From Planctomycetota bacterium (GTDB lineage Bacteria; Planctomycetota; UBA11346): a DNA stretch of 64,000 bases. The stretch covers positions 1-64,000 of the forward strand of contig JANQLF010000055.1 in NCBI GenBank assembly GCA_028280785.1, given 5' to 3'. Position 1 is the first letter of the stretch. Each line of letters starts with the position of its first letter. Below the pieces are notes generated by a model that saw nothing but the letters and a program-made list of their open reading frames with translations, was not told the DNA's origin and did no database searches. This document shows, one piece after another, positions 20,784 through 31,176 of this stretch. The position numbers were made by a program, and so were the translations under genes.

Positions 20784-22658
20784 TCAATAGGCTCCGATGC
20801 TCGGCGCTTTGTCTTTTGAGCGCTTTTCACCATCTTTATTAAGGTCTAGGCCAAGCGGTATACCAGCTCCGATAGCTGGACTGCCTTTTGCCGGTCGATA
20901 ATCGCCATTCTTCATGTCGGCAAAGAGCTTATTTAAATCAGTCACGACTGTGCAGGCTTCACCCATAAACTTTTTATCAACTTTGCGCGTATAAATATTA
21001 TGCGAAAAATCACCTTTTATTTTTCCAGACATGCCATCAACAATATTATTTTTTATGACTAAATTAGTCGGTAGGTCTTTCATATTGCTAAAAATACCAC
21101 CGCGCCAACTCTGTTTTGGATTACCGTTAACCAATATGTTATTAACAATAGTCACATCCTGTAATGTCGGACCCTTCCAGTATTGCTTCTCATGGCCCAT
21201 GGTTCCCCACATACCAATCGACATAGATGAACCATTGCCGTCCAGAATGTTATTACGAATAATAACATTACCAGATTGCTTGATTGTCATCGGAATATTA
21301 CCGCTGTGGACATAATTATTCTCAATAATCAAGTCACGATTACCTAAATAGAAAGTAATTCCATTGGCATGCATCCCGGTATGACCACTGACTTCACAGC
21401 CACTCACTTTACCGCCAGTTACCGTATAGAAATCTAATCCTGTTGCCGTGGGCTTATGAATTTTCGTCTTCACTACTTCTACATCTTTACACTTACGCAT
21501 GAACACACCAAAGGTGTGTCCAGGCAAATGATGCACATAACAATCAACGACACGCACCTCTTCTGAATTGGTACCGCGAATGCCAGCACTACCGCGTACT
21601 TGTGAAACCTCACAGCCTTCAATTCGAATATCTTTACTGTCCGTAATTAAGACACCATGCCCCTTTTTACCGCCTTGACGTTCAATCTTAAAACCGCGGA
21701 CACGGACATGATTAACACCTTTAAAATCAAAGCCAATTCCTTTATCAGAACGTGAAATATCTTGTGGTTGACCAGACTTCACATCCTGTGGCCATGCAAA
21801 TATGCGCACACGCCCTTCTTCTAATTTCTGCATGGCGTATTCACCTGCTTGGTCGATAATTTTTACCGAATTAAAGAAGCAATATTTGGTACCATTCTTG
21901 TAGGTCTTACCTTTGGTTACCATATCTTTGAATTCAGTGGTGGTGATGGTTTGGGTCTGAGCATCAAAATCTGTTACCGTTAAATAACAGGCCATATTAT
22001 GACCACCATGAAAACAAAAACCCATACCGTTAAAATAATCGTCAGGTTTGCCAGCTAAATTCTCTGGATCTGAAAAATACATTTTCCCTTTACCACGCTT
22101 AATCGGCATTGTCGCCTTTGCATAGGTACCCATTGCCTCTTGGTAAAGTGGGTCCTTCGGATTAGGATGCTGACTAACATGCATTGGTACTTGCGCACCA
22201 AGTAAATTTAATCCACGCCAGCCACCTTTATAATCAATATCAGTATACCAAATTTCTTTATAGAGCGGATTCCCACCAGCTTCGTCCGCATTTTTACATT
22301 GCATCCAATTGCTCAGAGCCAAAGAACCATCGACTATCGCTTTGCCTTCACCAAATTTCCCCTCGGTGTTGCCGTCATAAATAATCGGCTTATCAGGCGA
22401 ACCAGAAAATGCTTTATTAATCATGCCGCGATAACGCACACCACCTTTGAAGATTATAAGATCGCCCGCGACTAATTTACATGCAGCCGATTTATTCGTT
22501 GCTTGGGCATCACTAGGACAGTGTTTCCACGCACTTTTTACCGACGTGCCCTTGGCTTTATCATCACCCCCATCGTAATCGACGTAATAGGTGGCTGCAC
22601 TTGCATGAACAGCAGTGCACACCAGTAAGATAATCATGAAGCAGAACGTATGGTACAT
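20784..22658 (-). CDS. Secreted right-handed parallel beta-helix repeat protein (polysaccharide lyase-like)
   Basis: Signal peptide; TYYVDYDGGDDKAKGTSVKSAWKHC; repeated VRVRGFKIERQ / IRIEGCEVSQV / VRVVDCYVHHL / LIIENNYVHSG / VIIRNNILDGN rungs. Confidence 0.85.
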   Translation of the reverse strand: MYHTFCFMIILLVCTAVHASAATYYVDYDGGDDKAKGTSVKSAWKHCPSDAQATNKSAACKLVAGDLIIFKGGVRYRGMINKAFSGSPDKPIIYDGNTEGKFGEGKAIVDGSLALSNWMQCKNADEAGGNPLYKEIWYTDIDYKGGWRGLNLLGAQVPMHVSQHPNPKDPLYQEAMGTYAKATMPIKRGKGKMYFSDPENLAGKPDDYFNGMGFCFHGGHNMACYLTVTDFDAQTQTITTTEFKDMVTKGKTYKNGTKYCFFNSVKIIDQAGEYAMQKLEEGRVRIFAWPQDVKSGQPQDISRSDKGIGFDFKGVNHVRVRGFKIERQGGKKGHGVLITDSKDIRIEGCEVSQVRGSAGIRGTNSEEVRVVDCYVHHLPGHTFGVFMRKCKDVEVVKTKIHKPTATGLDFYTVTGGKVSGCEVSGHTGMHANGITFYLGNRDLIIENNYVHSGNIPMTIKQSGNVIIRNNILDGNGSSMSIGMWGTMGHEKQYWKGPTLQDVTIVNNILVNGNPKQSWRGGIFSNMKDLPTNLVIKNNIVDGMSGKIKGDFSHNIYTRKVDKKFMGEACTVVTDLNKLFADMKNGDYRPAKGSPAIGAGIPLGLDLNKDGEKRSKDKAPSIGAY

Positions 22659-22839
22659 GGTAATTCCTCCAGATTCGGAATGCTATACATAGCGATTAAC
22701 AATATATGTAAGCAAATGCCTTATTAACACAAAGAAATACTGGGTTTTATGTGACTTTTTCCATCGGAGATCTACGCTTCATTGTAATTGATATACGAGA
22801 TAATATAAATTAATCAGCCTGGTGTTCGCGCGAATAAGC

Positions 22840-24144
22840 CTATTTAGATGACCTCAAAAATCGCTTATAAGCCGTCTCAGCTTGCTCTGCATTACTAGCC
22901 CGAGCATGAATACGCACACCACGCATGGTCCCAGCCCAATAACGCGAATCCTGATATTCATCCCCCAAAACTAAATGTTGTGCATCCCAATTACTGAAGT
23001 CACCTTTAACTGCGTCAGTTTTCCCATGCTGACCATTAATCCACCATTCTAGTTGTCCGTTTTTATAAGTAACCAGGACATGTGATTCTTTACCGATTGG
23101 AATATCACCCATCTGCACTTCCGGACTACAGCCATTGGTATCAGTTAACGGTGTGCGTAAACGAAAACGTAAATTCGCTCCTTCCTGACATAAGCTAAAG
23201 TTACGCAAACTGCCATTTTGTGAAAAACTGATAATGCGTGCAGGTCCCCTTTGATTGTCATGTGCAGGATTGATAATGGCTTGGACACTTAATTCACCAC
23301 TCTGTTTACAGGCGTGCAAAATTGCCTGATTGCATTGCTCGGCGAGAAAGGCTCCTTTTTTAACCTCCAATATTCCTTGCTCATTAATTTTACCATCATC
23401 GCGCTGGGTCAGCACACATTGCATTAATGCCCTACCTTTTTTATCCACAATTACATTAGCTGCTTTGGCATGCTCCCAAATAAACAGTAAATCATTGCGT
23501 GAAGCCGGTTCACCAGTCCATTTTAAATTTGGATCAACAGACAAAACCGGTGTATTCAAACAAGCAGCCATTGCCGCAATAGATGCAAGTTTCGAATCAA
23601 CCTGTGGCTCCTGCATCGCATCAATGAATTCCTGCAAATCTTCGGCCTGATCAATCAAACGCTTTTTCATTAAACGCTTACATTCTCCCTGCATTGCTTT
23701 GGTAAAATCTGCCAGAGCACTAAGCGCAACTTCTTGCTGCTCAGCCAACAGGGATGCTATATCGTTATCATAATTTTGCTCTAATGCTTGCGCACCTTCA
23801 GGTAAATCATCGACCGATAATGCCGATTTATTCTCTCCGCCGAATAAATCACCTTCGTTACCTTGTTCTAATTGCTTGAGCCGTTGTTGGACTAGCTTAA
23901 TGCCTTTAACTTGGCCTTTGTTAAACATCGACTTTTCTAATTTTTTATATGCCTTTACAAATTTCGCTTTACGTTTGTTTATTTCTTTTTCCAAATCCGT
24001 ACGACTATCCGCCAAATCATCTTGATAATTCTTTTGCGCTTTTACTACATTGGCAGAAAGCCCTTCGGGCAATTCTGCAGCAGAGAGATCAACAAGAAAC
24101 ATAAAACAACTTAGGATGAGTAGGTACACAGGCATAGATGGCAA
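22840..24144 (-). CDS. Secreted coiled-coil protein with C-terminal LamG/concanavalin-like domain
   Basis: Signal peptide; two coiled-coil units each starting LPEG; C-terminal HVLVTYKNGQLEWWINGQ...LVLGDEYQDSRYWAGTMRGVRIHARA typical of LamG folds. Confidence 0.75.
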   Translation of the reverse strand: MPSMPVYLLILSCFMFLVDLSAAELPEGLSANVVKAQKNYQDDLADSRTDLEKEINKRKAKFVKAYKKLEKSMFNKGQVKGIKLVQQRLKQLEQGNEGDLFGGENKSALSVDDLPEGAQALEQNYDNDIASLLAEQQEVALSALADFTKAMQGECKRLMKKRLIDQAEDLQEFIDAMQEPQVDSKLASIAAMAACLNTPVLSVDPNLKWTGEPASRNDLLFIWEHAKAANVIVDKKGRALMQCVLTQRDDGKINEQGILEVKKGAFLAEQCNQAILHACKQSGELSVQAIINPAHDNQRGPARIISFSQNGSLRNFSLCQEGANLRFRLRTPLTDTNGCSPEVQMGDIPIGKESHVLVTYKNGQLEWWINGQHGKTDAVKGDFSNWDAQHLVLGDEYQDSRYWAGTMRGVRIHARASNAEQAETAYKRFLRSSK

Positions 24145-24189
24145 ATTCTATGCAGTAAATCTCGCCTGACAATGCTAAAGCACTAAGAC

Positions 24190-25548
24190 TTAAGAAGCAA
24201 AATGTTGGTCATAGGCACTGCGGCATGCCATTAGTCCGTCTAGCAATTCGACGTTTTCGAGGTGATTCCTGGTCTCATGCGGATCTACTTGAAGATCCAT
24301 CAATTGCTCCGCGCTCTCACCGTCATTGTATCGCATATATTTATATCGCGCATTAACCACACCACGCGCCAACTTGCACTCTATAGGTACAAATTCACGC
24401 TGAAACGGTGCTTCGTTATGTTGAGCCAATGGCAGCAACGACCTACCCTTTAAATCATTCGGCCTTGGTATCCCAGCGGCATCACAAAGCGTTGGTAAGA
24501 CATCTAAGCCATTAGACACTGCATGACTTGAATTGACCTGCCCTGCATTAATAGCTTGCGGCCAACGAATCGTTAGCGGAATGCGCGCCGCTTCTTCATA
24601 GAGTATGGTTTTCTGATCGAGTTTATGCGAAGCATCATGGTCACCATGATCTGAAGTGAAAATGACCATGGTATTGTCAGTTAATCCAGCCCCATCAATT
24701 GCATCAATTACAGTCTGCACCTGTCGATCAACGCGCTCGGTTAAGCGGCAATAGGCCCAACGGTGCAAGCGCCACGTCCGTTCATCCCAATGCTCTCGTG
24801 CATTATTGCGGAAACCCGTTTCCGCGACATGAGCACTTAATGCTTCAGGCTCATCTTCCTGCGGTTGATGATTAGATGGCAATGGCGGGCAATATTTATT
24901 AAAAAAATCGTCTTCAGACATTCCCGCTGGAATTTCCAAGGCCTTATTTAATTCTTCCATTTCAATTGAATCGTCAGACAAGAGCCAGCGTTCATTTTTA
25001 TTTAAATCAGCATCGTTTGGTTTTTCCCTACGCACATAATCACGCATTGCCATAAAACAGATATCATGTGGATTCACTAAACAGATAGAGAGAAAGAAAG
25101 GTTGTTCCTGACCAGAACGTTGCTTGATCCAATCGGCGCTAAGATCCGCCAAGTCGTCACGCTTATCATCTGATATATTCTCACAACCCATGCTTTCAGG
25201 CGACATATTTCCAGGCAAATGCACCTTCCCACCATAGGCAACTTCATAACCAACGTTTTTTAATAAGGTCGCTGCACAGTTTTCTAAAATATAATCGGGC
25301 ACCTGATCAATGTGCGGATTTTTATTATCCCATATATCTAATTCAGATGGCATGCGCCCGGTAAACCAACTAAAACGCGAGGGCAAACACACGGGATTAC
25401 TACAGTAAGCACGCTCAAAGCGAATGCCCTCATTGGCAAGGCGATCCATAGCTGGTGTTTTTAAAAAGGAATTACCAGCACAACTTAACATGCCAGCATG
25501 CTGCTGATCAGTATTAATAAAAATAATATTGGGCCTAATATCACTCAT
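24190..25548 (-). CDS. Sulfatase
   Basis: RPNIIFINTDQQHAGMLSCAGN; CLPSRFSWFTG; FTSDHGDHDASH. Confidence 0.93.
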   Translation of the reverse strand: MSDIRPNIIFINTDQQHAGMLSCAGNSFLKTPAMDRLANEGIRFERAYCSNPVCLPSRFSWFTGRMPSELDIWDNKNPHIDQVPDYILENCAATLLKNVGYEVAYGGKVHLPGNMSPESMGCENISDDKRDDLADLSADWIKQRSGQEQPFFLSICLVNPHDICFMAMRDYVRREKPNDADLNKNERWLLSDDSIEMEELNKALEIPAGMSEDDFFNKYCPPLPSNHQPQEDEPEALSAHVAETGFRNNAREHWDERTWRLHRWAYCRLTERVDRQVQTVIDAIDGAGLTDNTMVIFTSDHGDHDASHKLDQKTILYEEAARIPLTIRWPQAINAGQVNSSHAVSNGLDVLPTLCDAAGIPRPNDLKGRSLLPLAQHNEAPFQREFVPIECKLARGVVNARYKYMRYNDGESAEQLMDLQVDPHETRNHLENVELLDGLMACRSAYDQHFAS

Positions 25549-25622
25549 AGAATAGCAAGTATAGCCATTCCCTAAGGGCCTGTCAAATTTTCATACCGAT
25601 TGTTTGCGTTAGGCAAACAAAC

Positions 25623-26699
25623 TTAGTACTGATAGAAATGCTTAGTTTGGGTCTCAGCGTCTAAAACTTCACCCTGATAGCTTGGATCAAAGCTACCTTT
25701 GGCGGTTAAAATTGTATTAACCGTACCACTTTGGGCTGCACCAACGTAAATAAGCTGCAATTCACCATTATATTCTATAGTCACTGGCGATGTTAATTCC
25801 TCTGCATCTGCCGAAGCAGATTCACCAACGCTTAATAGTTTAACACTCGGTTGTTTAAGTGTACGGCCATCGGGACCCAAAAAGACCGCATATAATTCGA
25901 CTATTCGTGCGGCAGCGCCCGAAGCGCGATTACCAACACCACAGATACCTACATAATCGCCATTATCTAAACGGCGAATTGATGACGGATCCATTTCATG
26001 CCAGACAATCATTTGGTCATCAACATTGAGCGCCTGGCCTTCAATAGGAATTAAAACTTCATCACGCTGCCAATTAATTGCATCATCAGATGTCCAGAAC
26101 GCTGAATGATAATCATCACCACCACCATGCAGCGAGTAACCAATGTATTTTTTATCTACCCCATCAAATGGATTCGGCGCCCAGCGGAAATAACCAGTAT
26201 GACCCTCACCAGGACCAATTTTATTATCGTAGCGCAAAACAATTGAATCATCATCACCATTTAAACGTTTATAATTAATACCATCATCGGCGATGGCTAA
26301 AATAGTCATCTGTGTACCTTCGATGCCATTTTTGTGATAGGTCAAATAGACCTTGCCATCGATGGCTTGCACGTGTGGCGTTTCGGTATGGCCATTACCT
26401 TGCACGGTATCAATAAAAATCGGATTACCTGCCGGTTTCTCTGATAAATAATCAAAAGCTCCAGCAGCGACAGCATCATCATAGGATATCCACGGACCAT
26501 CAGCCGGTGCATCATTACAAAAATAGACCCAGAGCCCACCTTCACCGCCATGATGATCAGTTGAAAAAAACAAAGCATAAGCGTAAGGAAAATGTTCTAT
26601 CTCACGCATGTCGACGAGGCTCGTATAATACGGACCAGGGTCTGGCATATTCGCCGGTTTTTCAATGATCGCTTGGTGCTTGCTAAAGGTAAATGCCAT
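25623..26699 (-). CDS. GH43/beta-fructosidase-superfamily-like five-bladed propeller protein
   Basis: YPYALFFSTDHHGGEGGLWVYF; GNGHTETPHVQAIDGKVYLTYHKNG; no signal peptide. Assigned by blade pattern only. Confidence 0.55.
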   Translation of the reverse strand: MAFTFSKHQAIIEKPANMPDPGPYYTSLVDMREIEHFPYAYALFFSTDHHGGEGGLWVYFCNDAPADGPWISYDDAVAAGAFDYLSEKPAGNPIFIDTVQGNGHTETPHVQAIDGKVYLTYHKNGIEGTQMTILAIADDGINYKRLNGDDDSIVLRYDNKIGPGEGHTGYFRWAPNPFDGVDKKYIGYSLHGGGDDYHSAFWTSDDAINWQRDEVLIPIEGQALNVDDQMIVWHEMDPSSIRRLDNGDYVGICGVGNRASGAAARIVELYAVFLGPDGRTLKQPSVKLLSVGESASADAEELTSPVTIEYNGELQLIYVGAAQSGTVNTILTAKGSFDPSYQGEVLDAETQTKHFYQY

Positions 26700-26798
26700 T
26701 CGTCACTCCGACGAGGCATCTTTCAGCATTTTCACAAAGGGCAATCTTGACAATATGCAAGCTTGCATAGGGTCTGTATAAACCCATTAGGAGCAGGG

Positions 26799-27275
26799 AT
26801 GTTAAAAGAGGGATTAATTCACGAATTAACCGTTACTGAAAACTTTTTTCTGAGAACCATCGAACCATTAACAGCTGCTGATGCAGTCTATCGCCCCCAT
26901 GATGAGCTCTACACGGTCACCGCTCACCTTGATCACGTCGCTGATTCAGTCGAGTGGTTTATTGAGGGCGCTTTCAAGCGCAGTGACGGCTTTGCCATGA
27001 ATTTCGAAGAGATGATTGCAAAATCAAAACAGCAAACCGATTTCGATGCTGCCGTTGCCTATGTCAAATCAGCCTTCGAATCAGCACGCGCTATAATTAA
27101 TGAGCAAGACGATGCCTCTTTAACCTCGCCTTTACCGGATGGCCCAATTATGGGCGGTGCACCGCGACTCGCCGTGGTCGGCGGCATCGTTGATCACACC
27201 GCACATCATCGTGGTGCTTTGGCCGTTTATATTCGCCTGCTTGGCAAAGAACCGCCCATGCCGTATGATGCCTAA
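26799..27275 (+). CDS. DinB-like domain protein
   Basis: MLKEGLIHELTVTENFFLRTIEPL...TVTAHLDHVADSVEWFIEGAF...GGIVDHTAHHRGALAVYIRLLGK; RBS GGAGCAGGG. Confidence 0.8.
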   Translation: MLKEGLIHELTVTENFFLRTIEPLTAADAVYRPHDELYTVTAHLDHVADSVEWFIEGAFKRSDGFAMNFEEMIAKSKQQTDFDAAVAYVKSAFESARAIINEQDDASLTSPLPDGPIMGGAPRLAVVGGIVDHTAHHRGALAVYIRLLGKEPPMPYDA

Positions 27276-28019
27276 TTACGCTTGAAATTCTTCAACTAAT
27301 TGCGGCAGGATCTCTTCGCACTTTCCAAGTATTTCATAGTCGGCTAAAGATCCTGATGATTCAAGATTGATATTGATAACCGGTTTGCGTGCAGCCTTTG
27401 CCATTTCAATAAAATGGCGCGCTGGATAAACCTGGGCCGATGTGCCAATCAAAACAATAAAACCACAACAATGCAAGGCGCTCATTGATGCATTGACAAT
27501 AGATTCATCAATTTGTTCGTTGAATAAGGTTACGTCTGGTTTGCATAAACCTGAACATTGTTTACAGCGACGTAAATTTGGATTCTTTAATTCATCGTAA
27601 TCTTTTAATTCAATTGCATGTCGACACTCGATACAACGAACACGCGAATAGGATCCATGTAATTCAATAACATTTCTTGATCCTGCTTCTTGTTGAAATC
27701 CATCAATGTTCTGCGTTATTATAAAGCCAATGATACCCATCTCTTCAAGCCTGACGATAGCTTCATGCGCCTTATTGGGTTTCACTTCAGATGATAAATC
27801 ATCGTGTAATTTAATAAAACCATCCCAACTTTCCTCCGGGTGCTGAAGAAAATAATTATATTCAAGAAAAGGCGGCGGCTCATCAGCATAAAGACCGCCC
27901 GCCCCTCTAAAGGTTGGCAATCCACTAGCCACTGACAGACCTGCACCCGATATAACTAAACCGGGTTCTGCTGATAAAATAATCTGCTTAGTTGTCTCAT
28001 CCATTAGCTGGTCAGCCAT
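27276..28019 (-). CDS. NAD-dependent protein deacylase (sirtuin/SIR2 family)
   Basis: GLVISGAGLSVASGLPTFRG; ITQNIDGFQQEAG; IELHGS; two C-x-x-C pairs. Confidence 0.93.
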   Translation of the reverse strand: MADQLMDETTKQIILSAEPGLVISGAGLSVASGLPTFRGAGGLYADEPPPFLEYNYFLQHPEESWDGFIKLHDDLSSEVKPNKAHEAIVRLEEMGIIGFIITQNIDGFQQEAGSRNVIELHGSYSRVRCIECRHAIELKDYDELKNPNLRRCKQCSGLCKPDVTLFNEQIDESIVNASMSALHCCGFIVLIGTSAQVYPARHFIEMAKAARKPVININLESSGSLADYEILGKCEEILPQLVEEFQA

Positions 28020-28194
28020 ATTACCATCTCCACGCAAATTCAATTCTCATCAATACTTGGGCCTCAAGATACACACATTGCACCCTGGTGCACCCATAAA
28101 ATTAATCACTTTAATTTAACTGTATTTTTGTATGATTGACCAGCTTTTAACAGGGAATCCGTTTACTTAGATCATCACTATTCTGGAGGAACCC

Positions 28195-30309
28195 ATGTTC
28201 CGTACTGCCATATTGTTCTTGCTTGTCATTTTCTTTCTAAGTCCGCTCATTGCTGAATCAGCTAAAAAGCCTATTCCTGCTCCGAAGTTGTGGAAGGCGT
28301 TCGGATCGGCCGATGGCAATTATCGGGGTTCACCATTAGTTGTTGATATCAATGGTGATCGGCAGATGGAAATCATTTCGAGTGTCTTTGGCGCTGTCAC
28401 CGTGCACAGCACTAAAGGTCAACAATTACATTCGCTCAAGGTACAAGGCCGTGTTTATGCCGGTGCAGTGGTGGGTGACATCACTGGTGATAGCCGCTTG
28501 GAAATAATTGCTGGTGACAATAAGGCCAATGTCTATGTGTGGAACGCGCAAGGTGAATTATTACCTGGCTGGCCTAAGCAAGCAAAACGAAAACAATCAC
28601 TGAGTTGTGAAGTTCGGCAAATTGCCTGTGCCGATATCAATGGCGATGATAAAGATGAAATAATTATTTTTACAAGTCTTACCGACCAAGGTTCAGAACC
28701 CAACATGTATGTGTGGGATGCCAGTGGTAATGATTTAGCAGGTTGGCCGCATTACCGCCATCAGGGCGACCCCTACGTTAAAGGTGCCTTTGATCATGGT
28801 GGTGGATTTAATAACTGTCTCGCAGTCGGTGATGCTGATGGCAATGGGACCATGGAATTATTTTTTGCTCAAGATTACGGTTGTATAAGCGCTTTTTATC
28901 ACGATGGCACGCCAGTTTGGACCAAGGGTATTAACAATCCAAACGCTGATGGGAGTAAGGTACATTGGGGACAAACACGTGCCTGGGTTCCATTCACTTC
29001 AGAAAAAACATCATGGGGACCAGGGAAAACCCATTTATTAGAATACACCTATTCGCCACCCCTCATCGCTGATATTGATTTAGATGGCCAATGTGAGATT
29101 TTAAGTGTGCCTAATTCCGAATCACCTAATCAAGTCGGCCCAATCACCGGCAGCGTACTCTGTGTGTGGAATTTAGACCGCACTCATAAAAAAGGATTCG
29201 CCCCGTATAAAATAAGCGGTACCGGTTTTAAAAATGAGGGCCATGAACCCAATCCAACGGTAGTTGCTGGCGATGTTACCGGCAATGAAAAACTCGAAGT
29301 CATCGTTAATCATTTAGATGGAACCCTGCGTGCTTATGCTGCGGATGGTAAAGATCTGTGGTCGTTTAAAGCAGTCCCATCAAAAAATCATTTTCCGGCA
29401 GAACCATTACTCGCAGATTTAAACAAAGATGGAAAAGCCGAAGTGATACTAGCGGTCGCTCATAAGCCTTCAAAAACCAGTGAACTGTTAGTTATAGATG
29501 GAGACGGCAACGAACGCCTGCGTTTCCCCCTACCGTTTTTCACCCTCTCATCACCAACCCTTGCTGACCTCAACGGTGATAAGGTTGCAGAATTAATTTT
29601 TGCCCCATTTGGCAAAGGCTCATCCGGTGGTGCGATCTCCATCTACCAATGGCCTATCGCCAAAACGTCTGGTTTAGTTTGGCCCATGAGTCGCGGTGAC
29701 AACGGGCACACTGGTTGGCTACGCAAAAATGAACAAAAAATAAGCAGCGGCAAAAAACGCAAAGGTCTCTTTGCCAAATATAGCAAAGAAATGAATTACG
29801 CGATCGCACTGCTCAAACAGCGCAACGGCAATGAAGCGCAAGAGGCATTCACGGCTTTAAGCAAACAAGTTAGTGATCAGAAGGCTCAAGATGTGCTTGT
29901 AGCATGTAGTGAAGCAGCACAAGCTGCCAATGCATTACAAAGCCTGATGCTCTCAAACAGCGATCAGCTCAGTAATATAAAATCAATATATGTTTACGTT
30001 GATATTGATGGGCGAAAAAAGGCTGAATTGAAACAGATCGACAGTGATGGAATAACTGTTACCTATCGTAAAAAAGAAATTACCATTAATTGGTCGAGTG
30101 TAACAGCTGATCAATTTGCAGGAATCGTCAGTAAATTTACCGAAAAAGACAATCTCGAGCAACAGCGCGCATTAGCTTATTTTAGTGCAGCCACCGGTTC
30201 ACAAAGTATGGCTAAAAAGTCATTTAGTGCAGCGCTTGCCCTTGATGCTACGCTCAAGGATCAAAAAAATACATTTAATGCGTTGGTCAAAGAAGGTAAA
30301 ATGAAGTAA
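28195..30309 (+). CDS. Secreted FG-GAP/VCBS-like integrin-type beta-propeller protein
   Basis: Signal peptide; repeats VVDINGDRQMEIIS, VGDITGDSRLEIIA, CADINGDDKDEIII, LADLNKDGKAEVILA, LADLNGDKVAELIFA; RBS GGAGG. Confidence 0.85.
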   Translation: MFRTAILFLLVIFFLSPLIAESAKKPIPAPKLWKAFGSADGNYRGSPLVVDINGDRQMEIISSVFGAVTVHSTKGQQLHSLKVQGRVYAGAVVGDITGDSRLEIIAGDNKANVYVWNAQGELLPGWPKQAKRKQSLSCEVRQIACADINGDDKDEIIIFTSLTDQGSEPNMYVWDASGNDLAGWPHYRHQGDPYVKGAFDHGGGFNNCLAVGDADGNGTMELFFAQDYGCISAFYHDGTPVWTKGINNPNADGSKVHWGQTRAWVPFTSEKTSWGPGKTHLLEYTYSPPLIADIDLDGQCEILSVPNSESPNQVGPITGSVLCVWNLDRTHKKGFAPYKISGTGFKNEGHEPNPTVVAGDVTGNEKLEVIVNHLDGTLRAYAADGKDLWSFKAVPSKNHFPAEPLLADLNKDGKAEVILAVAHKPSKTSELLVIDGDGNERLRFPLPFFTLSSPTLADLNGDKVAELIFAPFGKGSSGGAISIYQWPIAKTSGLVWPMSRGDNGHTGWLRKNEQKISSGKKRKGLFAKYSKEMNYAIALLKQRNGNEAQEAFTALSKQVSDQKAQDVLVACSEAAQAANALQSLMLSNSDQLSNIKSIYVYVDIDGRKKAELKQIDSDGITVTYRKKEITINWSSVTADQFAGIVSKFTEKDNLEQQRALAYFSAATGSQSMAKKSFSAALALDATLKDQKNTFNALVKEGKMK

Positions 30310-31116
30310 TTAGGCGCTGTGACGCTCTAACTCCGCCAAAACTTCTTGCACCAGGGCGACATTTTCCTGTACGATGCTTTCTTTGTCACCGCGGTGCATG
30401 CCTACGTTGACGACATCACCGTTTTTGATGTGCTCAAATGCATATTGAAATGCCATTTTCGGATCGATACGACCAGCGCCCATGATTTTGTAACCGATGC
30501 ACGGTTTTTCGATGCGTTGAATACAAGCGACAGCTTCGGCAATATCATTTAAATCGAAACGTTCGCCCTCAGCATTATGCACACTGCCACAATCAAAGAA
30601 GCACACCACATGAAAATCAACGAGGTCTAAAGTGTTGATCCAATCATGAACGACAGGCGTATGACCTGCAGTGCCAACTGGAATGCCATGCGACTGCGCA
30701 TGGGTCACCCATTTACGAATAGTTTCTTCATCTTTCTTTTTATATAAATTATCAACGACACCGCCGTGAATAAACATGGCTTTAGCACCAATTTTAACCG
30801 CTTCATCAATGGCATCGATCATATCAGGATTGCGGTTGTGATTTACCTGGGCAATCCATTGCAATTTACCGTCGGTGCCATCGGCAAAATATTGTTCGAG
30901 CGCCTCAAGCACATGCGGCGTTTCGTTATTGGTGACCATGGCAGTGATGCCAGCCTCCTGAGCTTGACGCCAGGTTTCTAATATTTGGTCAACAGTATGA
31001 AAGTCGCGCATTTCTTTATCGCGCTGTGGATTCTGATGACTGTAGCCGCCAAATGGATTGGCTCCAATCACTAATCGAGTGAAATTAAGTCCACAAAAAT
31101 TGACGCTTGGCAACAT
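30310..31116 (-). CDS. TIM-barrel protein of unknown function (aldolase/aldo-keto-like)
   Basis: GLNFTRLVIGANPFGGYSHQN...EAGITAMVTNNETPHVLEALEQYF; no signal peptide. Confidence 0.55.
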   Translation of the reverse strand: MLPSVNFCGLNFTRLVIGANPFGGYSHQNPQRDKEMRDFHTVDQILETWRQAQEAGITAMVTNNETPHVLEALEQYFADGTDGKLQWIAQVNHNRNPDMIDAIDEAVKIGAKAMFIHGGVVDNLYKKKDEETIRKWVTHAQSHGIPVGTAGHTPVVHDWINTLDLVDFHVVCFFDCGSVHNAEGERFDLNDIAEAVACIQRIEKPCIGYKIMGAGRIDPKMAFQYAFEHIKNGDVVNVGMHRGDKESIVQENVALVQEVLAELERHSA

Positions 31117-31176
31117 AGGTCTTCTCCACATGCGGAGCCTATGTCACCACAGATCAATGACAATCTGAAAGCTGGA

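Noticed and set aside
26078-26278. His-rich ORF (HHHHH) opposite the GH43-like gene
   Set aside because: The His run is the complement of codons within the GH43-like reading frame (GGGDDYH region); antisense shadow.
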